Assembly (NCBI RefSeq): GCF_004770155.1 | Contig: NZ_RQFA01000061.1 | Coordinates: forward strand, 62,001 to 126,000 | Length of the DNA stretch: 64,000 bases | Origin: Leptospira gomenensis | GTDB taxonomy: Bacteria; Spirochaetota; Leptospiria; Leptospirales; Leptospiraceae | Direction: 5' to 3' | In this document: piece by piece, positions 19,556-41,854 of the stretch | Numbering within the stretch: position 1 is the stretch's first letter | Layout of the letters: each line of letters starts with the position of its first letter | Made by a program: the position numbers and the translations under genes | Notes under the pieces: model-generated | Told to the model about the DNA's origin: nothing | Seen by the model: the letters and a program-made list of their open reading frames with translations, nothing else | The model's database searches: none

Positions 19556-20132
19556 AATTCGGCCTCCGAAGACGTGAAAAACCATTTTTTACGAAACATA
19601 ATTGCGCCCCTGACCAAAAGAATCAGAGCCGGAACTTCGATCAAACGTCCGATCATCCCGAAGAATGTTTGCCCGTTTGCGATTCCGTAAACACTTCGAT
19701 TGACGGAAACGGTGAGTTCTAGATAATTTCCTGCCGAGGAGAACTCGATCGAAGTCATATTAAATATTCCAGATTCATAATATTCCCGATTTCGAAACTG
19801 ATCAAAAACGGGATCAAGAAGCAGAAAACCGAAGGAACCGCAACGATGAATGTGTCGGCGGGAGTTATAAAAACCGGTTTTTCTTCGGGAATAAACGTAA
19901 AAAAAATCGCGAACGAAAACGTGATCAAGGTCATCGGAAAAACGAACGAAGTCAATTCCTCTTGACTCCATTTTTTTCCTCGATATAGAATCAGGGAAAA
20001 CCGCGCCGGAATCGACGAAAAAAAAGGATTTCCTAAATAGGGGAGAATTTTTCCGAATACGATCCCGACATCCATGAAAGTAAAAATCCAAAGAGTAAGA
20101 TAAGGACTTACGAAACCGAATTTCCGTTTCAC
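19552..20132 (-). pseudogene. Remnant of ACR3-type arsenite efflux pump
   Basis: A GTG at 20132, seven bases after arsC, opens a frame reading YLTLWIFTFMDVGIVFGKILPYLG, as in the first helix of ACR3 pumps. After about 45 residues it jumps to sequence resembling the region before helix 9, so roughly 170 residues are missing, including the ARCIAMVLVW-type segment with the essential Cys. It then stops at 19755 after NLEYLI. In another frame the pump C-terminus continues as SSAGNYLELTVSVN, IANGQTFFGMIG and LIEVPALILLV, ending at 19552. The gene therefore has an internal deletion and a frameshift near 19760-19800 and cannot make a working pump of about 350 residues. Confidence 0.8.
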
Positions 20133-20139
20133 TCTTGAC

Positions 20140-20583
20140 TCAATCCTGAACCGGATCGGAGATTAAATTCAACTCTCGAAGTAAATTCAAAGAATATTCT
20201 CGAATCATTTCTCGAACGGTTCTAAATTCGTTTTCGATTTGCGCTTCCGAACCGACTACTTTGGCCGGATCGGGAAAGTTTCGATGAAATCGCAAGGCTT
20301 TGGAAGGGAAATACGGACAATTCTCCCTTGCGTGATCGCAGACGGTAAGAATATAATCGAATTCTAAATTACGATATTCGTTTATATGATTGGAAGTATG
20401 ACCGGATATATCGATTCCGGCTTCTTTCATCGTGGCAACCGCGCGAGGATTCACCCCGTGTGTTTCGATTCCCGCGCTGTAGATATCCGAGGCTGCACCC
20501 GCATAATGCCTAAGCCAACCTTCGGCGATTTGACTTCTACAACTATTGCCCGTACATAGAACTAAAATTTTGGATTTTTTCAT
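20140..20583 (-). CDS. arsC: Arsenate reductase, thioredoxin-coupled (low-molecular-weight phosphatase fold)
   Basis: A 147-residue reductase of arsenate to arsenite. The P-loop is C10-TGNSC-R16, and the redox pair C82 (TVCDHA) and C89 (ENCPYF) sits at the positions known for the Staphylococcus pI258 enzyme, so this is the thioredoxin-linked class and not a plain tyrosine phosphatase. Start ATG 20583 shares one base with the arsR stop (TGATG); TTG codons upstream are less likely. The downstream pump is broken, so arsenite made here would have no dedicated exporter in this operon. Confidence 0.9.
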   Translation of the reverse strand: MKKSKILVLCTGNSCRSQIAEGWLRHYAGAASDIYSAGIETHGVNPRAVATMKEAGIDISGHTSNHINEYRNLEFDYILTVCDHARENCPYFPSKALRFHRNFPDPAKVVGSEAQIENEFRTVREMIREYSLNLLRELNLISDPVQD

Positions 20584-20927
20584 CAGCAACAATCCTCGAC
20601 CAAAGGCTTCTTATAACGTTTTAAATTTTCCAAAAAGGAAAGAAGGGCCGTTTCCAACTCTTGTAAACGAGCCCAACGGACGCAGTAACACGACTTTTTA
20701 CCTTCGATTTCGCCTTGGATCAAACCGATCTCTTTCAATTCGCGAAGGTGTTGCGAGACCGTAGCTTGCGCCAAGGGCAAAACGTCCACGATCTCCCCGC
20801 AGATACATTCGTTCCGTTCCGCAATCGTCTGTAGAATCGCCAAACGAGCCGGATGCGCGAGGGCTTTCGAAAATTCCGCGAGGACTCTTGTGTCTTCCGA
20901 AAATTCCGCCTTTTTATTGAGTGCCAT
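20583..20927 (-). CDS. arsR: ArsR-family metalloregulatory repressor
   Basis: A 114-residue winged-helix repressor. The recognition helix is in [19 protein letters not shown], and a Cys pair C41-x-C43 ([10 protein letters not shown]) lies where arsenite-sensing ArsR proteins bind metalloid. Extra Cys residues occur in SCYCVRW and at the C-terminal CC. It is first in the ars operon and presumably autoregulates through the inverted repeat just upstream. Confidence 0.9.
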   Translation of the reverse strand: MALNKKAEFSEDTRVLAEFSKALAHPARLAILQTIAERNECICGEIVDVLPLAQATVSQHLRELKEIGLIQGEIEGKKSCYCVRWARLQELETALLSFLENLKRYKKPLVEDCC

Positions 20928-20933
20928 ATTGTA

Positions 20934-20951
20934 TATCGTAAATATACGATA
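20934..20951 (-). promoter_or_regulatory. Probable ArsR operator
   Basis: A perfect inverted repeat TATCGTA-aata-TACGATA begins 7 bases upstream of the arsR start codon. Position and 7-4-7 symmetry suit an ArsR-type operator. There is no clear ribosome binding site between it and the ATG, so the transcript may be nearly leaderless. Confidence 0.6.
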
Positions 20952-21079
20952 ATAAATGCAACTGTTTTTTAAGCGCTGCCCCTCGTTCCCCTTCTGCTCA
21001 CGGGAATTGAAATTCGAAAAACGCCTTCAAAAGAGCTGTTTTTCTTGGGATCTTGTAAAAACTGGGGAGAGCGGAATGC

Positions 21080-21336
21080 GTGGGAACTCACACGAATCCA
21101 ACCCACTTACAACGAAACGTGGGAACTCACACAAATCCAACCTGCTTACAACGAAATGTGGGAACTCACACGAATCCAACCTGCTTACAACGAAATGTGG
21201 GAACTCACACGAATCCAACCTGCTTACAACGAAACGTGGGAACTCACACGAATCCAACCCACTTACAACAAAACGTGGGAACTCACACAAATCCGGCCCA
21301 CTTACAACAAAACGTGGGAACTCACACAAATCCAAC
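21080..21336 (+). repeat. Tandem array of a 39-bp unit, about 6.6 copies
   Basis: Six complete units start at 21080, 21119, 21158, 21197, 21236 and 21275, and a partial one at 21314. Each begins GTGGGAACTCACAC, then RAATCC, and ends with CTTACAAC followed by a purine-rich tail. Copies differ by a few bases. Because 39 is a multiple of three and the unit lacks stops in several frames, it shows spurious open frames on both strands. It lies between arsR and the membrane-protein gene. Confidence 0.95.
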
Positions 21337-21379
21337 AGGGGCTCCTCAATCCAGGCCAATGACTACAAAACGATTGCAG

Positions 21380-21898
21380 TCAACGCAAAGAAAAAACGCT
21401 CTTAGCCCAAAACCAATTCCAGATAAGACGAATTGCGGTTTTTACGAAAATAAAAACCAAAACGGCCCCCGATAGAATCTGTCGTAATTCCGTTCGAAAG
21501 CCTTCCCAGCCAGGTCCCGCCCCCTCTTCTAAACTCTCCGAGGCTCTTTGAAACGTATCCCAAAGAAAAACGATCCACCGGGAAAGACCCGCCAACTCCA
21601 AAAAGATTTCGAATAAAACCAAAATTACAACGAGCAAACGAAACGGACGCGGGGCAGGTTTTTCTAAAAGAAGCCAAACATCGACGAAGGTAAAACATAA
21701 CAAAAGTATAATAGAGATCGGAAGCAACCAAGGCAAACCCAGTCCGTCCTCCGAAACGGAAACGACTCCCCAAAATCGATGAAATAAAGCGATAAACGAA
21801 AAGTTAACGTATAAAAAGACAAGGTCTAAACCAAAGATGCGCGTCGAACGGGGAGCGAGTTCGCCCGGGACGGAAACTGGATCGGGTGGTGGGTTCAA
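21380..21898 (-). CDS. Integral membrane protein, unknown function
   Basis: A 172-residue protein with four likely membrane segments (around FGLDLVFLYVNFSFIALF, LPISIILLLCFTFV, LLVVILVLFEIFLEL and ILSGAVLVFIFVKTAI) and a charged loop before the last. The N-terminus is Pro-rich (MNPPPDPVSVPG). No family is recognised. The membrane topology and regular codon use argue that it is real. It stands alone between the 39-bp array and a DUF4303-like gene. Confidence 0.65.
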   Translation of the reverse strand: MNPPPDPVSVPGELAPRSTRIFGLDLVFLYVNFSFIALFHRFWGVVSVSEDGLGLPWLLPISIILLLCFTFVDVWLLLEKPAPRPFRLLVVILVLFEIFLELAGLSRWIVFLWDTFQRASESLEEGAGPGWEGFRTELRQILSGAVLVFIFVKTAIRLIWNWFWAKSVFSLR

Positions 21899-22069
21899 AA
21901 AAATACCTACATTAGAATTCGATTTTCGTATCCGGCAAAGCCGGCAAACGTCCGTCTTCGAATTAAAACGGCGGATACCGACGGATAAAAAATTCGCTTC
22001 GGCAAATGCCGCCTAATAATTGTTAAACGGCATTTTCGAAAATTCGAAATAAAATCGCTGCTGTTTCGT

Positions 22070-22552
22070 CTAACGGAAAATAAGGGTTTTAGAATCCAAT
22101 TCCGCTCGTCCGATCTTAAAATCCTTCGTGGTGTTCAATGTGTCGAAAACCCCTCTGCTTTGCAGAATGTTCAGAACCTCATCCATAGCTTTCGCGTATG
22201 CGCTCTCCTGACGAGCCCCCTCTTCCAGACGACTGTGTTCTTCGAAAAGAGTATCGTCAAAAGGAGCTTGAAATCCCCTGTTTAAAGAACGGAAGCAGGA
22301 AAAACCGTGATAGGCCCAGCGATAGGGATTATTCCGAAGAGTCATGATTTTTTCCGGAGAGTCGTAGTATCGAGGAGACTGCACCGCAAGCTCCTTCAGT
22401 GCTTTTTCAAAATGACCCACGGAATTCAGACAAAGCCTGCTTTCATCGATCGCAAACGCGTAAAAAATTTCTCCTTGGTGTTCCTGCGAGAATCTTTCGA
22501 TTTCCGCTTGTGCAAAGTCCGCCAATTTCTTTACGTCAAACATAGAGCCCAT
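22070..22552 (-). CDS. DUF4303-like protein
   Basis: A 160-residue soluble protein. The N-terminal part reads FYAFAIDESRLCLNSVGHFEKAL, the style of DUF4303 and related SMI1-like proteins. There is a WAYHGFSCF segment near residue 80 and a helical C-terminus. Two in-frame ATG codons exist, 22552 and 22543; the second has AGGA at a better distance. Function unknown; the family call is tentative. Confidence 0.65.
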   Translation of the reverse strand: MGSMFDVKKLADFAQAEIERFSQEHQGEIFYAFAIDESRLCLNSVGHFEKALKELAVQSPRYYDSPEKIMTLRNNPYRWAYHGFSCFRSLNRGFQAPFDDTLFEEHSRLEEGARQESAYAKAMDEVLNILQSRGVFDTLNTTKDFKIGRAELDSKTLIFR

Positions 22553-23009
22553 CCTGCTTTCAGTTCTTTTGTTTTCTACAAGTGGCGGTATAATTTTTGA
22601 TTCTTTTTTACGGAATTTCGAATAACGTGTATTTTATTTTATAATTCACTCGAAACCCTCCCTACTTTTTTTGCAACGCGCAGACGTTAGACGCATCGAA
22701 CGGTCGCGCCTGAAAAAGGAACGTTATACGTCTTTGACCATTTTTTGCATCGCATAAAAAGGGAAAATTCAACGAGGAACTTCCATCGCGAACAACGTTC
22801 GAAAGAACGCCCTACTCGAATCAAAATATAGAATCGGAACTCGCTGAATGAAAAGAGAGACCTCCTTCACTGCGGACCGGAAATGCTCCGAAAAAATCGG
22901 AACCGATACGAGAAAGGGCAGAGAATAAATCGTATCCCCGATTCGCCAGAGCCGTTCGTGGACCGACGTTCGGCGCCTGTGAACACAACCAAACCTCGAT
23001 CCGTTCTAC
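22553..23009. other. Gene-free stretch
   Basis: 457 bases between two minus-strand genes. I see no convincing open frame, RNA gene or tandem repeat. The first 100 bases are AT-rich and may hold the promoter of the DUF4303-like gene. Confidence 0.4.
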
Positions 23010-24596
23010 TCACCGCGTAATCGCGGCTTTCCGACCTTCCCAGAGTTTCTGTTTACGCCTCATGATTTTAGAAGGAACGGAAGACGCAGGAAACAAAACA
23101 TTTCTCGGATAAAAGACGAACTCGTGTCCGTCCCAAGAATCGTATCGGCGCACGCCCAAGTCTAAGTCGGCGCCGTAATTTAATAAAACCCGGAACGATT
23201 CGACGGAAGCGTCCTCATCCGCCGTATCGAGAAAGTTAAGAAAAAGCAAAGATTCTTGTTCTTCGAGTTCCGTTTTTTGACCGTCTCTTACCAAAGTTTT
23301 TTTTGATTTTAGGATGAGATTCGGGTCCAACCCAACTTGAATCAGTTTTTCCAGAATTTTCGGATACCGCAGAATCAAAACCAAGTCTTCTCTATCGATG
23401 ATGAATCCTTTGGATTCTCGGATATTTTTTTCGATGAGATTCATCGTAGAAATATCATCGAGACCGGAGGCCTCGCGAAATAAAATGCGAATCGACTTTT
23501 GGGTTTCGGAAGGAAAATCCTGAAAAGCCATCCGTAAGGCCGGAAGAGAGTGAACGATCAGACCGGAAGAAATAGCCTTCTTCCAAAGTTCGTTCTTAAA
23601 TTTTTCTCTCGTCGCGTTTAGATCGGCGGGAATTTTATGATACAATTCCAATAACAGAAGAAGCCGATCCTGCCAGAATTTATGATCCCTGGTTAACGAG
23701 TTTTTTTCGAAAATCCTACGATCCAGTAAATCGTAAAACTTTTCCCTGTCGTCGAACCGCTGCGAAAGATTGTGAATCACGGAAGGATCATATGAAATGA
23801 TCTCGGTAGAAAAAAAAGGCTTCCAGACCTTCTCGTAAAATCGTTTTTCCAAACTCGCTTTTTTTTGAAACTCGCCGTAGAGTAGACTTAAAGTTTCCAC
23901 TCGATTCGACTGTCTCCGAATATCAGCTTCTTTACTATAAAAGACGCTCGGCGAATATTCAATGATACTAATCTGATTCCAGGAATAGTTTTTCCATCGA
24001 GAATCGGGATCCCCTTGCGGAAGGAACCAAGATTCGGGATTTTTCAAGTTAGAATCGATATGCGCGTGCGCACCGGGAAGCGAATTATCTTCCTGCAAAC
24101 TCTGAATTTTTTCCTCCAAGGAAACTATGTCCGAAGAATCCAAAATTTTTCGTAAAACGATCGGATCGTTATTTCTGATGGCGGATCTCAGATCGTCATA
24201 CGCCGGATTTTCATTTCTGAAGGTGAATATTTTTTTGTTCCATTTTTCATAACGCGCCTTTTGCGAGCCGGGACTTCCGGAGTGAACGTAAAAATAATAG
24301 GGAATGATTCCTGGTAATAACAACGTATCCAACACTAAGGAAAACGGCAAATCGATGAAGACAAAACACCAAATCAGCCAACTTCCTTCCCTACCGGAAA
24401 AAACCTTACCCGTAGGTCCGAAGAAAATTATGGCCACATCGGTGAGACTACCTTGATAGGGAAAAATAACGTCGTCCCTTTCGACGGCGTGAAGGACGAC
24501 GGACGTCGTCATACAACTTGTATGCAGAACGATTAGGATTGTGACCGTTATCTTTAAAAGGAAACGATTCAAAAATGGAAGAATCGAGCGGATCAT
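23010..24596 (-). CDS. Lipoprotein with YceK/YidQ-like N-terminal domain and long C-terminal extension
   Basis: A 528-residue protein with a signal and lipobox VLHTSC (C28). The next 80 residues resemble the small YceK/YidQ (DUF1375) lipoproteins: a FPYQGSLTDV segment, then FIDLPFSLVLDTLLLPG. Those proteins are usually under 120 residues; here about 400 more follow, highly charged and helical, with ankyrin-like stretches near the end (ILEKLIQVGLDPNLI, FRVLLNYGADLDLG). It may be an envelope protein with a protein-binding tail. Function unknown. It is monocistronic, preceded by plsX on the same strand. Confidence 0.75.
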   Translation of the reverse strand: MIRSILPFLNRFLLKITVTILIVLHTSCMTTSVVLHAVERDDVIFPYQGSLTDVAIIFFGPTGKVFSGREGSWLIWCFVFIDLPFSLVLDTLLLPGIIPYYFYVHSGSPGSQKARYEKWNKKIFTFRNENPAYDDLRSAIRNNDPIVLRKILDSSDIVSLEEKIQSLQEDNSLPGAHAHIDSNLKNPESWFLPQGDPDSRWKNYSWNQISIIEYSPSVFYSKEADIRRQSNRVETLSLLYGEFQKKASLEKRFYEKVWKPFFSTEIISYDPSVIHNLSQRFDDREKFYDLLDRRIFEKNSLTRDHKFWQDRLLLLLELYHKIPADLNATREKFKNELWKKAISSGLIVHSLPALRMAFQDFPSETQKSIRILFREASGLDDISTMNLIEKNIRESKGFIIDREDLVLILRYPKILEKLIQVGLDPNLILKSKKTLVRDGQKTELEEQESLLFLNFLDTADEDASVESFRVLLNYGADLDLGVRRYDSWDGHEFVFYPRNVLFPASSVPSKIMRRKQKLWEGRKAAITR

Positions 24597-24701
24597 CGTA
24601 TCTTACGTTACAATGATTTTACCGAGTATCTCTTCAGATTATAATCTTATTTCGAAAAAGAAAACACGGAAGTTTTCGAACCGATTCGGTTTCGAAATCG
24701 A

Positions 24702-25709
<1,008 letters not shown>

Positions 25710-25714
25710 AAGAA

Positions 25715-26321
<607 letters not shown>

Positions 26322-26939
26322 TTAGCCGTTGGACAGAGATTCCATAAAGTTCACCGCTTCCGTTCGTTTTCCGTACAAAGAAGAACGATTCCAGACAAGA
26401 CGGGCCGAAGATTCTAAAATTATGTCCAACTCTTTGAGCCCGTTTGCCTTCAGAGTTCCGCCGGTGGAAACCAAGTCCACGATACAATCCGAAAGTCCCA
26501 CGAGCGGCGCCAATTCGATGCTTCCGTAGAGTTTGAAAATCTCACAGGATAATCCCTTATGGAAGAAAAATTCCCGTGCCAAATTGGGATATTTGGTCGC
26601 CACGCGTATCTTTCGATGACGGGCTTCGAGCGTATATCCTTCCGGAGCGGCGAGCGAAAGTCTGCATTTTCCGATTTTTAAATCCAAGGGAGTCGCGAGA
26701 TCGTAACCGCCTTCCTTGAGAACGTCCCAACCGCAAATTCCCGCATCGGCGGCGCATTGTTCCACATACGTGGCCACGTCCTGGGATCTTACGAGAAGAA
26801 TTCGAATTCTTCCCATCGGATCATTGTAGATGAGTTCTTTGGAATTGTGATCCGGTCTGGAAGACAACCAACCCTTGGAAATCATCAGGTCGATGCTTTC
26901 CTCGGCGAGTCTTCCTTTCGGCAAAGCCAGCGTGAGCAT
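26322..26939 (-). CDS. hisG: ATP phosphoribosyltransferase, short form
   Basis: First step of histidine synthesis, joining ATP and PRPP. At 205 residues it is the short form, which lacks the C-terminal regulatory domain and normally works with HisZ; no hisZ is in the window. Motifs: [10 protein letters not shown] at the N-terminus, [44 protein letters not shown], then [12 protein letters not shown] start it at ATG 26939, which shares one base with the TPR gene stop (TGATG); the frame is open upstream but overlaps that gene. Confidence 0.95.
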   Translation of the reverse strand: MLTLALPKGRLAEESIDLMISKGWLSSRPDHNSKELIYNDPMGRIRILLVRSQDVATYVEQCAADAGICGWDVLKEGGYDLATPLDLKIGKCRLSLAAPEGYTLEARHRKIRVATKYPNLAREFFFHKGLSCEIFKLYGSIELAPLVGLSDCIVDLVSTGGTLKANGLKELDIILESSARLVWNRSSLYGKRTEAVNFMESLSNG

Positions 26940-27694
26940 CAGCCCTTCTGATTGAGTTGTATGAGGAGGAATGTGGCGTATTGTTTTACGGTGTTGTAAT
27001 CGCTGGCCGGAGTTTTTATTTCCTGATCCAAAACCTTCTTCAACGATTCGGCTGCCTCGACCTTTTTCCCGTTTTTCATCTGCATCCTTCCGGTTTGATA
27101 CAAACTCCACGCCAGAAATCCGTTGGCTTCCCTCGTATTCGCAAGCAAAGCGGAAGCGGTTTGAAAATCGGTTTCGGCTAACGTGAAATTCCCTTCTCGC
27201 TCGCGCAAATTCCCCGCGAGATAAAAATAATACGCCTTAATGGGAGCCGGTTCGTCGATTTTTTTGCCGGCCCATTCCATCTTGTCGGCCGCTTTTTGGA
27301 ATTCTCCGTTGCGCGCATACAAATCCGAGAGGATCTTCGCCAAACGAAGTTGCAACTTGTTCGAAGAATACTGCGCCGCAACTTCCTCATAGGATTTGAT
27401 TTTTTCCTTTAAGTCGATGGTCGGATTGGTTCGAAATTTTTTATCCAACGCTTCCAAGGCGATCGTTCCCGCTTCGAATTGCGATTCCTGGTATTGAACG
27501 TAAACGACAAAGGCGAGAACGATTACGAAAATCGCACCCGCTCCGATCAAAACTTCCTTGATCCGGGACGAAATCGCTCTGAAAAATCGAATCAAAGCCA
27601 ATTCCATTTTACTACCTTGGAAGTCCGCGTACGGATCCACGTTCACTTCTTTGGCCGTCGTCCGAGCTGCTGCGTCGTAGCGTTTCATACCCAA
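26939..27694 (-). CDS. Membrane-anchored TPR protein (YfgM-like layout)
   Basis: A 251-residue protein with a short cytoplasmic N-terminus, one membrane helix (about 46-68, [19 protein letters not shown]) and a periplasmic helical repeat domain with TPR-like periodicity ([38 protein letters not shown]). The layout resembles YfgM/Tol-Pal-type tetratricopeptide proteins. Function is not established. It lies between rpsA and hisG. Confidence 0.8.
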   Translation of the reverse strand: MGMKRYDAAARTTAKEVNVDPYADFQGSKMELALIRFFRAISSRIKEVLIGAGAIFVIVLAFVVYVQYQESQFEAGTIALEALDKKFRTNPTIDLKEKIKSYEEVAAQYSSNKLQLRLAKILSDLYARNGEFQKAADKMEWAGKKIDEPAPIKAYYFYLAGNLREREGNFTLAETDFQTASALLANTREANGFLAWSLYQTGRMQMKNGKKVEAAESLKKVLDQEIKTPASDYNTVKQYATFLLIQLNQKG

Positions 27695-27712
27695 TCCTTC
27701 GTTCTAAGATTC

Positions 27713-29405
<1,693 letters not shown>

Positions 29406-29442
29406 TTACTCGGCTAATGTATTGGATCCGTCTGGAAAATTG

Positions 29443-34748
<5,306 letters not shown>

Positions 34749-34764
34749 TCAAAAGAAATCTGCC

Positions 34765-36196
<1,432 letters not shown>

Positions 36197-36201
36197 CGAA
36201 A

Positions 36202-39503
<3,302 letters not shown>

Positions 39504-39507
<4 letters not shown>

Positions 39508-39998
39508 TTTGCCTCCTGTTCGAAGTTGATCAGGACGGAAAGATTCAGGTTGAGAATCAGGGTTTCGTCCGCTTGGCTGACGGATTCGATCAGAGAACTA
39601 TAGTTTAAGGTCAAATCGTCGGTCGCTTTACTGATTTTATCCTGTTGAACCTTGACCACTTGTTTCACCGTATCCACGAGAATTCCCGCGCGTTTTTCGT
39701 CGTGAACGACCACGATAATCCTCGTCGAAGAGATGATCTCGCTGTAGCCGATTCCGAAAACCTGCTTTAGATCTAATATCGGAATGATCTCTCCCCGAAG
39801 ATTAATCACACCCAAAATATAATCCTCTCCGTTCGGAATTCTCGTAATCGGGACCGGTTTTAGAATTTCGTGAATTTTCAGGATATCGATCCCGAAAATC
39901 TCGTCCTCCACACTGAACGTTAGGTATTCCTTCTGAGATTCGGTCGTTTTATCCGCTTCGAGGGATTCGAGATATTGTCTGTTATCGAATGAGGCCAT
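39504..39998 (-). CDS. cheW: Chemotaxis coupling protein CheW
   Basis: A 164-residue SH3-like adaptor linking chemoreceptors to CheA: FSVEDEIFGIDILKIHEI, RIPNGEDYILGVINLRGEI, VPILDLKQVFG-like core, and VDTVKQVV. I chose ATG 39998 (MASFDNRQYLE) because AGGGA lies about 8 bases upstream; a start 14 codons earlier is open but not family-like. It is first in cheW-cheA-cheB-cheY. Confidence 0.93.
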
Positions 39999-40156
39999 TG
40001 TGTTTTCCCTGACGGTTCTCCCTACAAAATCCAGGATCAATATATGAAACAGAGAGCGATTTGTTTTTCAAGAAATTTCGAAGAAACGGAATCCACAATT
40101 CCGAAAAATCTACGGATGGATCGTTATTTGAAAATAGACAGTATTTTACGGTATTT

Positions 40157-40747
40157 TCAGACGATTTGATAGATTTTTTTCTCCGTAATCACTTGGCCCA
40201 CTCTTATGTCGTGCTCTTCCTTATCGAAACGCGCGGGGAACAATTCCTCGTAGGTAAGCCCGATCAATCGGCTCGGATTCGCGTCGTAGAGGGTGCGATC
40301 GTAAAAGCCCGCGCCTCTTCCCAACCTATAACCTTGTTCGTCGTAACCGAGCGCGGGAACAATGATCCAATCCGCTTCCCGAAAGTCCAGCGTTCGAATT
40401 CCCTTCGGCTCTAAAATTCCGAACTGTCCCGATTCCCAATCCTCGGGAAGAATGAATTCCAGGGTTTGTTCGGACATCTTCGGGAAATAAATTTCTTTTT
40501 CGGCCGAATCCCATCCGAGAAGTTTAGGATCCACTTTGACTTCCCATTTATCCGGAGCATACGCGATGATTTTTCCGGCGCCTTTTGTGACTTCTTTTAA
40601 GAATTGCAGGATTTGTTTGTCTTTTGTGTCTCTTTCTTCCAGAAGAGTGAGTAGGGTTCGAAGCGCGTTGCGGGATTGAAGTTTCAAGGAGCGTTTTCTT
40701 ACGGGGAATTTTGAGAGAAGTTTATTCTTTGGGACGTCGAAACACAA
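40157..40747 (-). CDS. 5-Formyltetrahydrofolate cyclo-ligase family
   Basis: A 196-residue enzyme converting 5-formyl-THF to 5,10-methenyl-THF with ATP. The signature LGRGAGFYDRTL near residue 143 and VPALGYDEQGYR are typical. The likely start is TTG 40747, seven codons before a basic RKR stretch. It follows zapA by 9 bases, as in many bacteria, but the spacer is too short for the 6S RNA gene often found there. Confidence 0.88.
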   Translation of the reverse strand: MCFDVPKNKLLSKFPVRKRSLKLQSRNALRTLLTLLEERDTKDKQILQFLKEVTKGAGKIIAYAPDKWEVKVDPKLLGWDSAEKEIYFPKMSEQTLEFILPEDWESGQFGILEPKGIRTLDFREADWIIVPALGYDEQGYRLGRGAGFYDRTLYDANPSRLIGLTYEELFPARFDKEEHDIRVGQVITEKKIYQIV

Positions 40748-40756
40748 AGTTCAACG

Positions 40757-41074
40757 TCAAAGATCTCCGATGATTCCCTCTTCCAATAAGGTAATCAGCC
40801 TGCGGGTTTTTTCCTCGATTTCTCCGGTACCGGCGACTTCTTTTTGAGAAATCGATTCCCGTTTGGATTCTCGAATTTGATTCAATTCGTCCGCGAAATT
40901 GAGAGCGGCTAAGATGGCGAGTTTTTGTTTGGAGGCCCCGGGCATTCCCGCTCCCAGTTCTCTGAGTTTGCGATCTACTTCGTCCGCGAGAGAATAGATA
41001 TATTCTTCTCCCGTCTCACCCAGGATCGTGTATTCCTCCCCGAGGATTCTGACCTTTACACGACGAGGTTCCAT
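40757..41074 (-). CDS. zapA: Cell division protein ZapA
   Basis: A 105-residue FtsZ-ring regulator. The N-terminal VKVRILGEEYTILGE-type beta region, the VDRKLRELG helix and the AILAALNFADEL coiled-coil start are characteristic. It lies 7 bases after the coiled-coil gene and just before the folate gene. Confidence 0.85.
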   Translation of the reverse strand: MEPRRVKVRILGEEYTILGETGEEYIYSLADEVDRKLRELGAGMPGASKQKLAILAALNFADELNQIRESKRESISQKEVAGTGEIEEKTRRLITLLEEGIIGDL

Positions 41075-41081
41075 CGGTCGT

Positions 41082-41768
41082 TTAGGCTTTCGGATCGTCT
41101 TCGATGATCAAAAAGTCGTCGTCTTCATCCGCGTCAAAAACGCTGATCGCATCGTCGTCGTCCTCGATGATGATATCGTCTTCTTCGGCTGCAGAAAGAG
41201 GACTGAAATCTTCCACCGCTTCGTCTTCGGTGATTTCCAGAGTGTCCTCTTCTTTGTCTGGAATTTCGGTGATGAGGGAAATATCGTCGTCGTCTTCGTC
41301 GAGAAGGATGATTTCGTCGTCTTCTCCGAACTCGTCTTCCGCAGATGCGTTTTCTTTGACTACGTTAGACGACGCAGCGGCGGTCGTAGCGGCGGCGGCC
41401 GTCGTGGTTGCTGCGGCAGCGATCGGAGCCGCGCTGGAAGAAGAGTTTCCCGATGCGGAAGAAGCGGTCGTGCCTCCGCTCACAGGGAGAGAATCCAATC
41501 TGCCCAGAAGCTGGTTGATTTTTCCTTCCAGCTTTTGTTCTCTTTCTTTGAGTTCGCTGAGTTCGTTTGTCGTTTTTTGAAGTTGGGCTCGTAAGGAGGA
41601 AAGTTCCTTTTCCTTTTCTTCCATTGCCAGCTTCATCTGGTCGTTTTCCGCACGGAGAGTTTCGTTTTCAGACTCTAAGCGACCATTTTCAGCGCGAAGA
41701 TCACCGATGAGTTCTAGGGCTTTAATGACCTTGCTTTCTAATTCTTCAATGGTCTCCATCGTGAGCAT
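41082..41768 (-). CDS. Coiled-coil protein with acidic tail, next to zapA
   Basis: A 228-residue protein. Residues about 5-95 form a near-continuous coiled coil (LRAENGRLESENETLRAEND), the middle (100-140) is an Ala/Thr/Ser low-complexity linker, and the last 80 residues are extremely acidic (DEDDDDISL, IIEDDDDAISVFD). AAGGAG lies 9 bases before the ATG. The first segment resembles ZapB-like or FtsB-like coiled coils, and the neighbour zapA makes a division role plausible, but that is inference. Confidence 0.75.
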   Translation of the reverse strand: MLTMETIEELESKVIKALELIGDLRAENGRLESENETLRAENDQMKLAMEEKEKELSSLRAQLQKTTNELSELKEREQKLEGKINQLLGRLDSLPVSGGTTASSASGNSSSSAAPIAAAATTTAAAATTAAASSNVVKENASAEDEFGEDDEIILLDEDDDDISLITEIPDKEEDTLEITEDEAVEDFSPLSAAEEDDIIIEDDDDAISVFDADEDDDFLIIEDDPKA

Positions 41769-41854
41769 ACCTACTTCTCCTTAAAAAACGTTCTCGGAAA
41801 ACGCAAAAGCCCTGTAAACATACAGGGCCGACGATTCTGGTCAAGCAGGATTGA

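Noticed and set aside
20934..21336. CRISPR-like appearance of the GTGGGAACTC arrays
   Set aside because: At 21 kb and 60 kb the whole unit is repeated, not just a repeat between unique spacers, and no cas gene is present. At 43 kb the spacers share sequence.
20956..21475. Long open frames across the 39-bp array on both strands
   Set aside because: The period is a multiple of three and the unit lacks stops in several frames, so open frames arise automatically. There is no ribosome binding site or domain.
22948..22958. CAGAGCCGTTC, an 11-base match to the 60-kb repeat unit
   Set aside because: Too short to separate from chance, and the GTGGGAACTC core is absent nearby.
40748..40756. Search for 6S RNA between zapA and the folate cyclo-ligase gene
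   Set aside because: The gap is only 9 bases.
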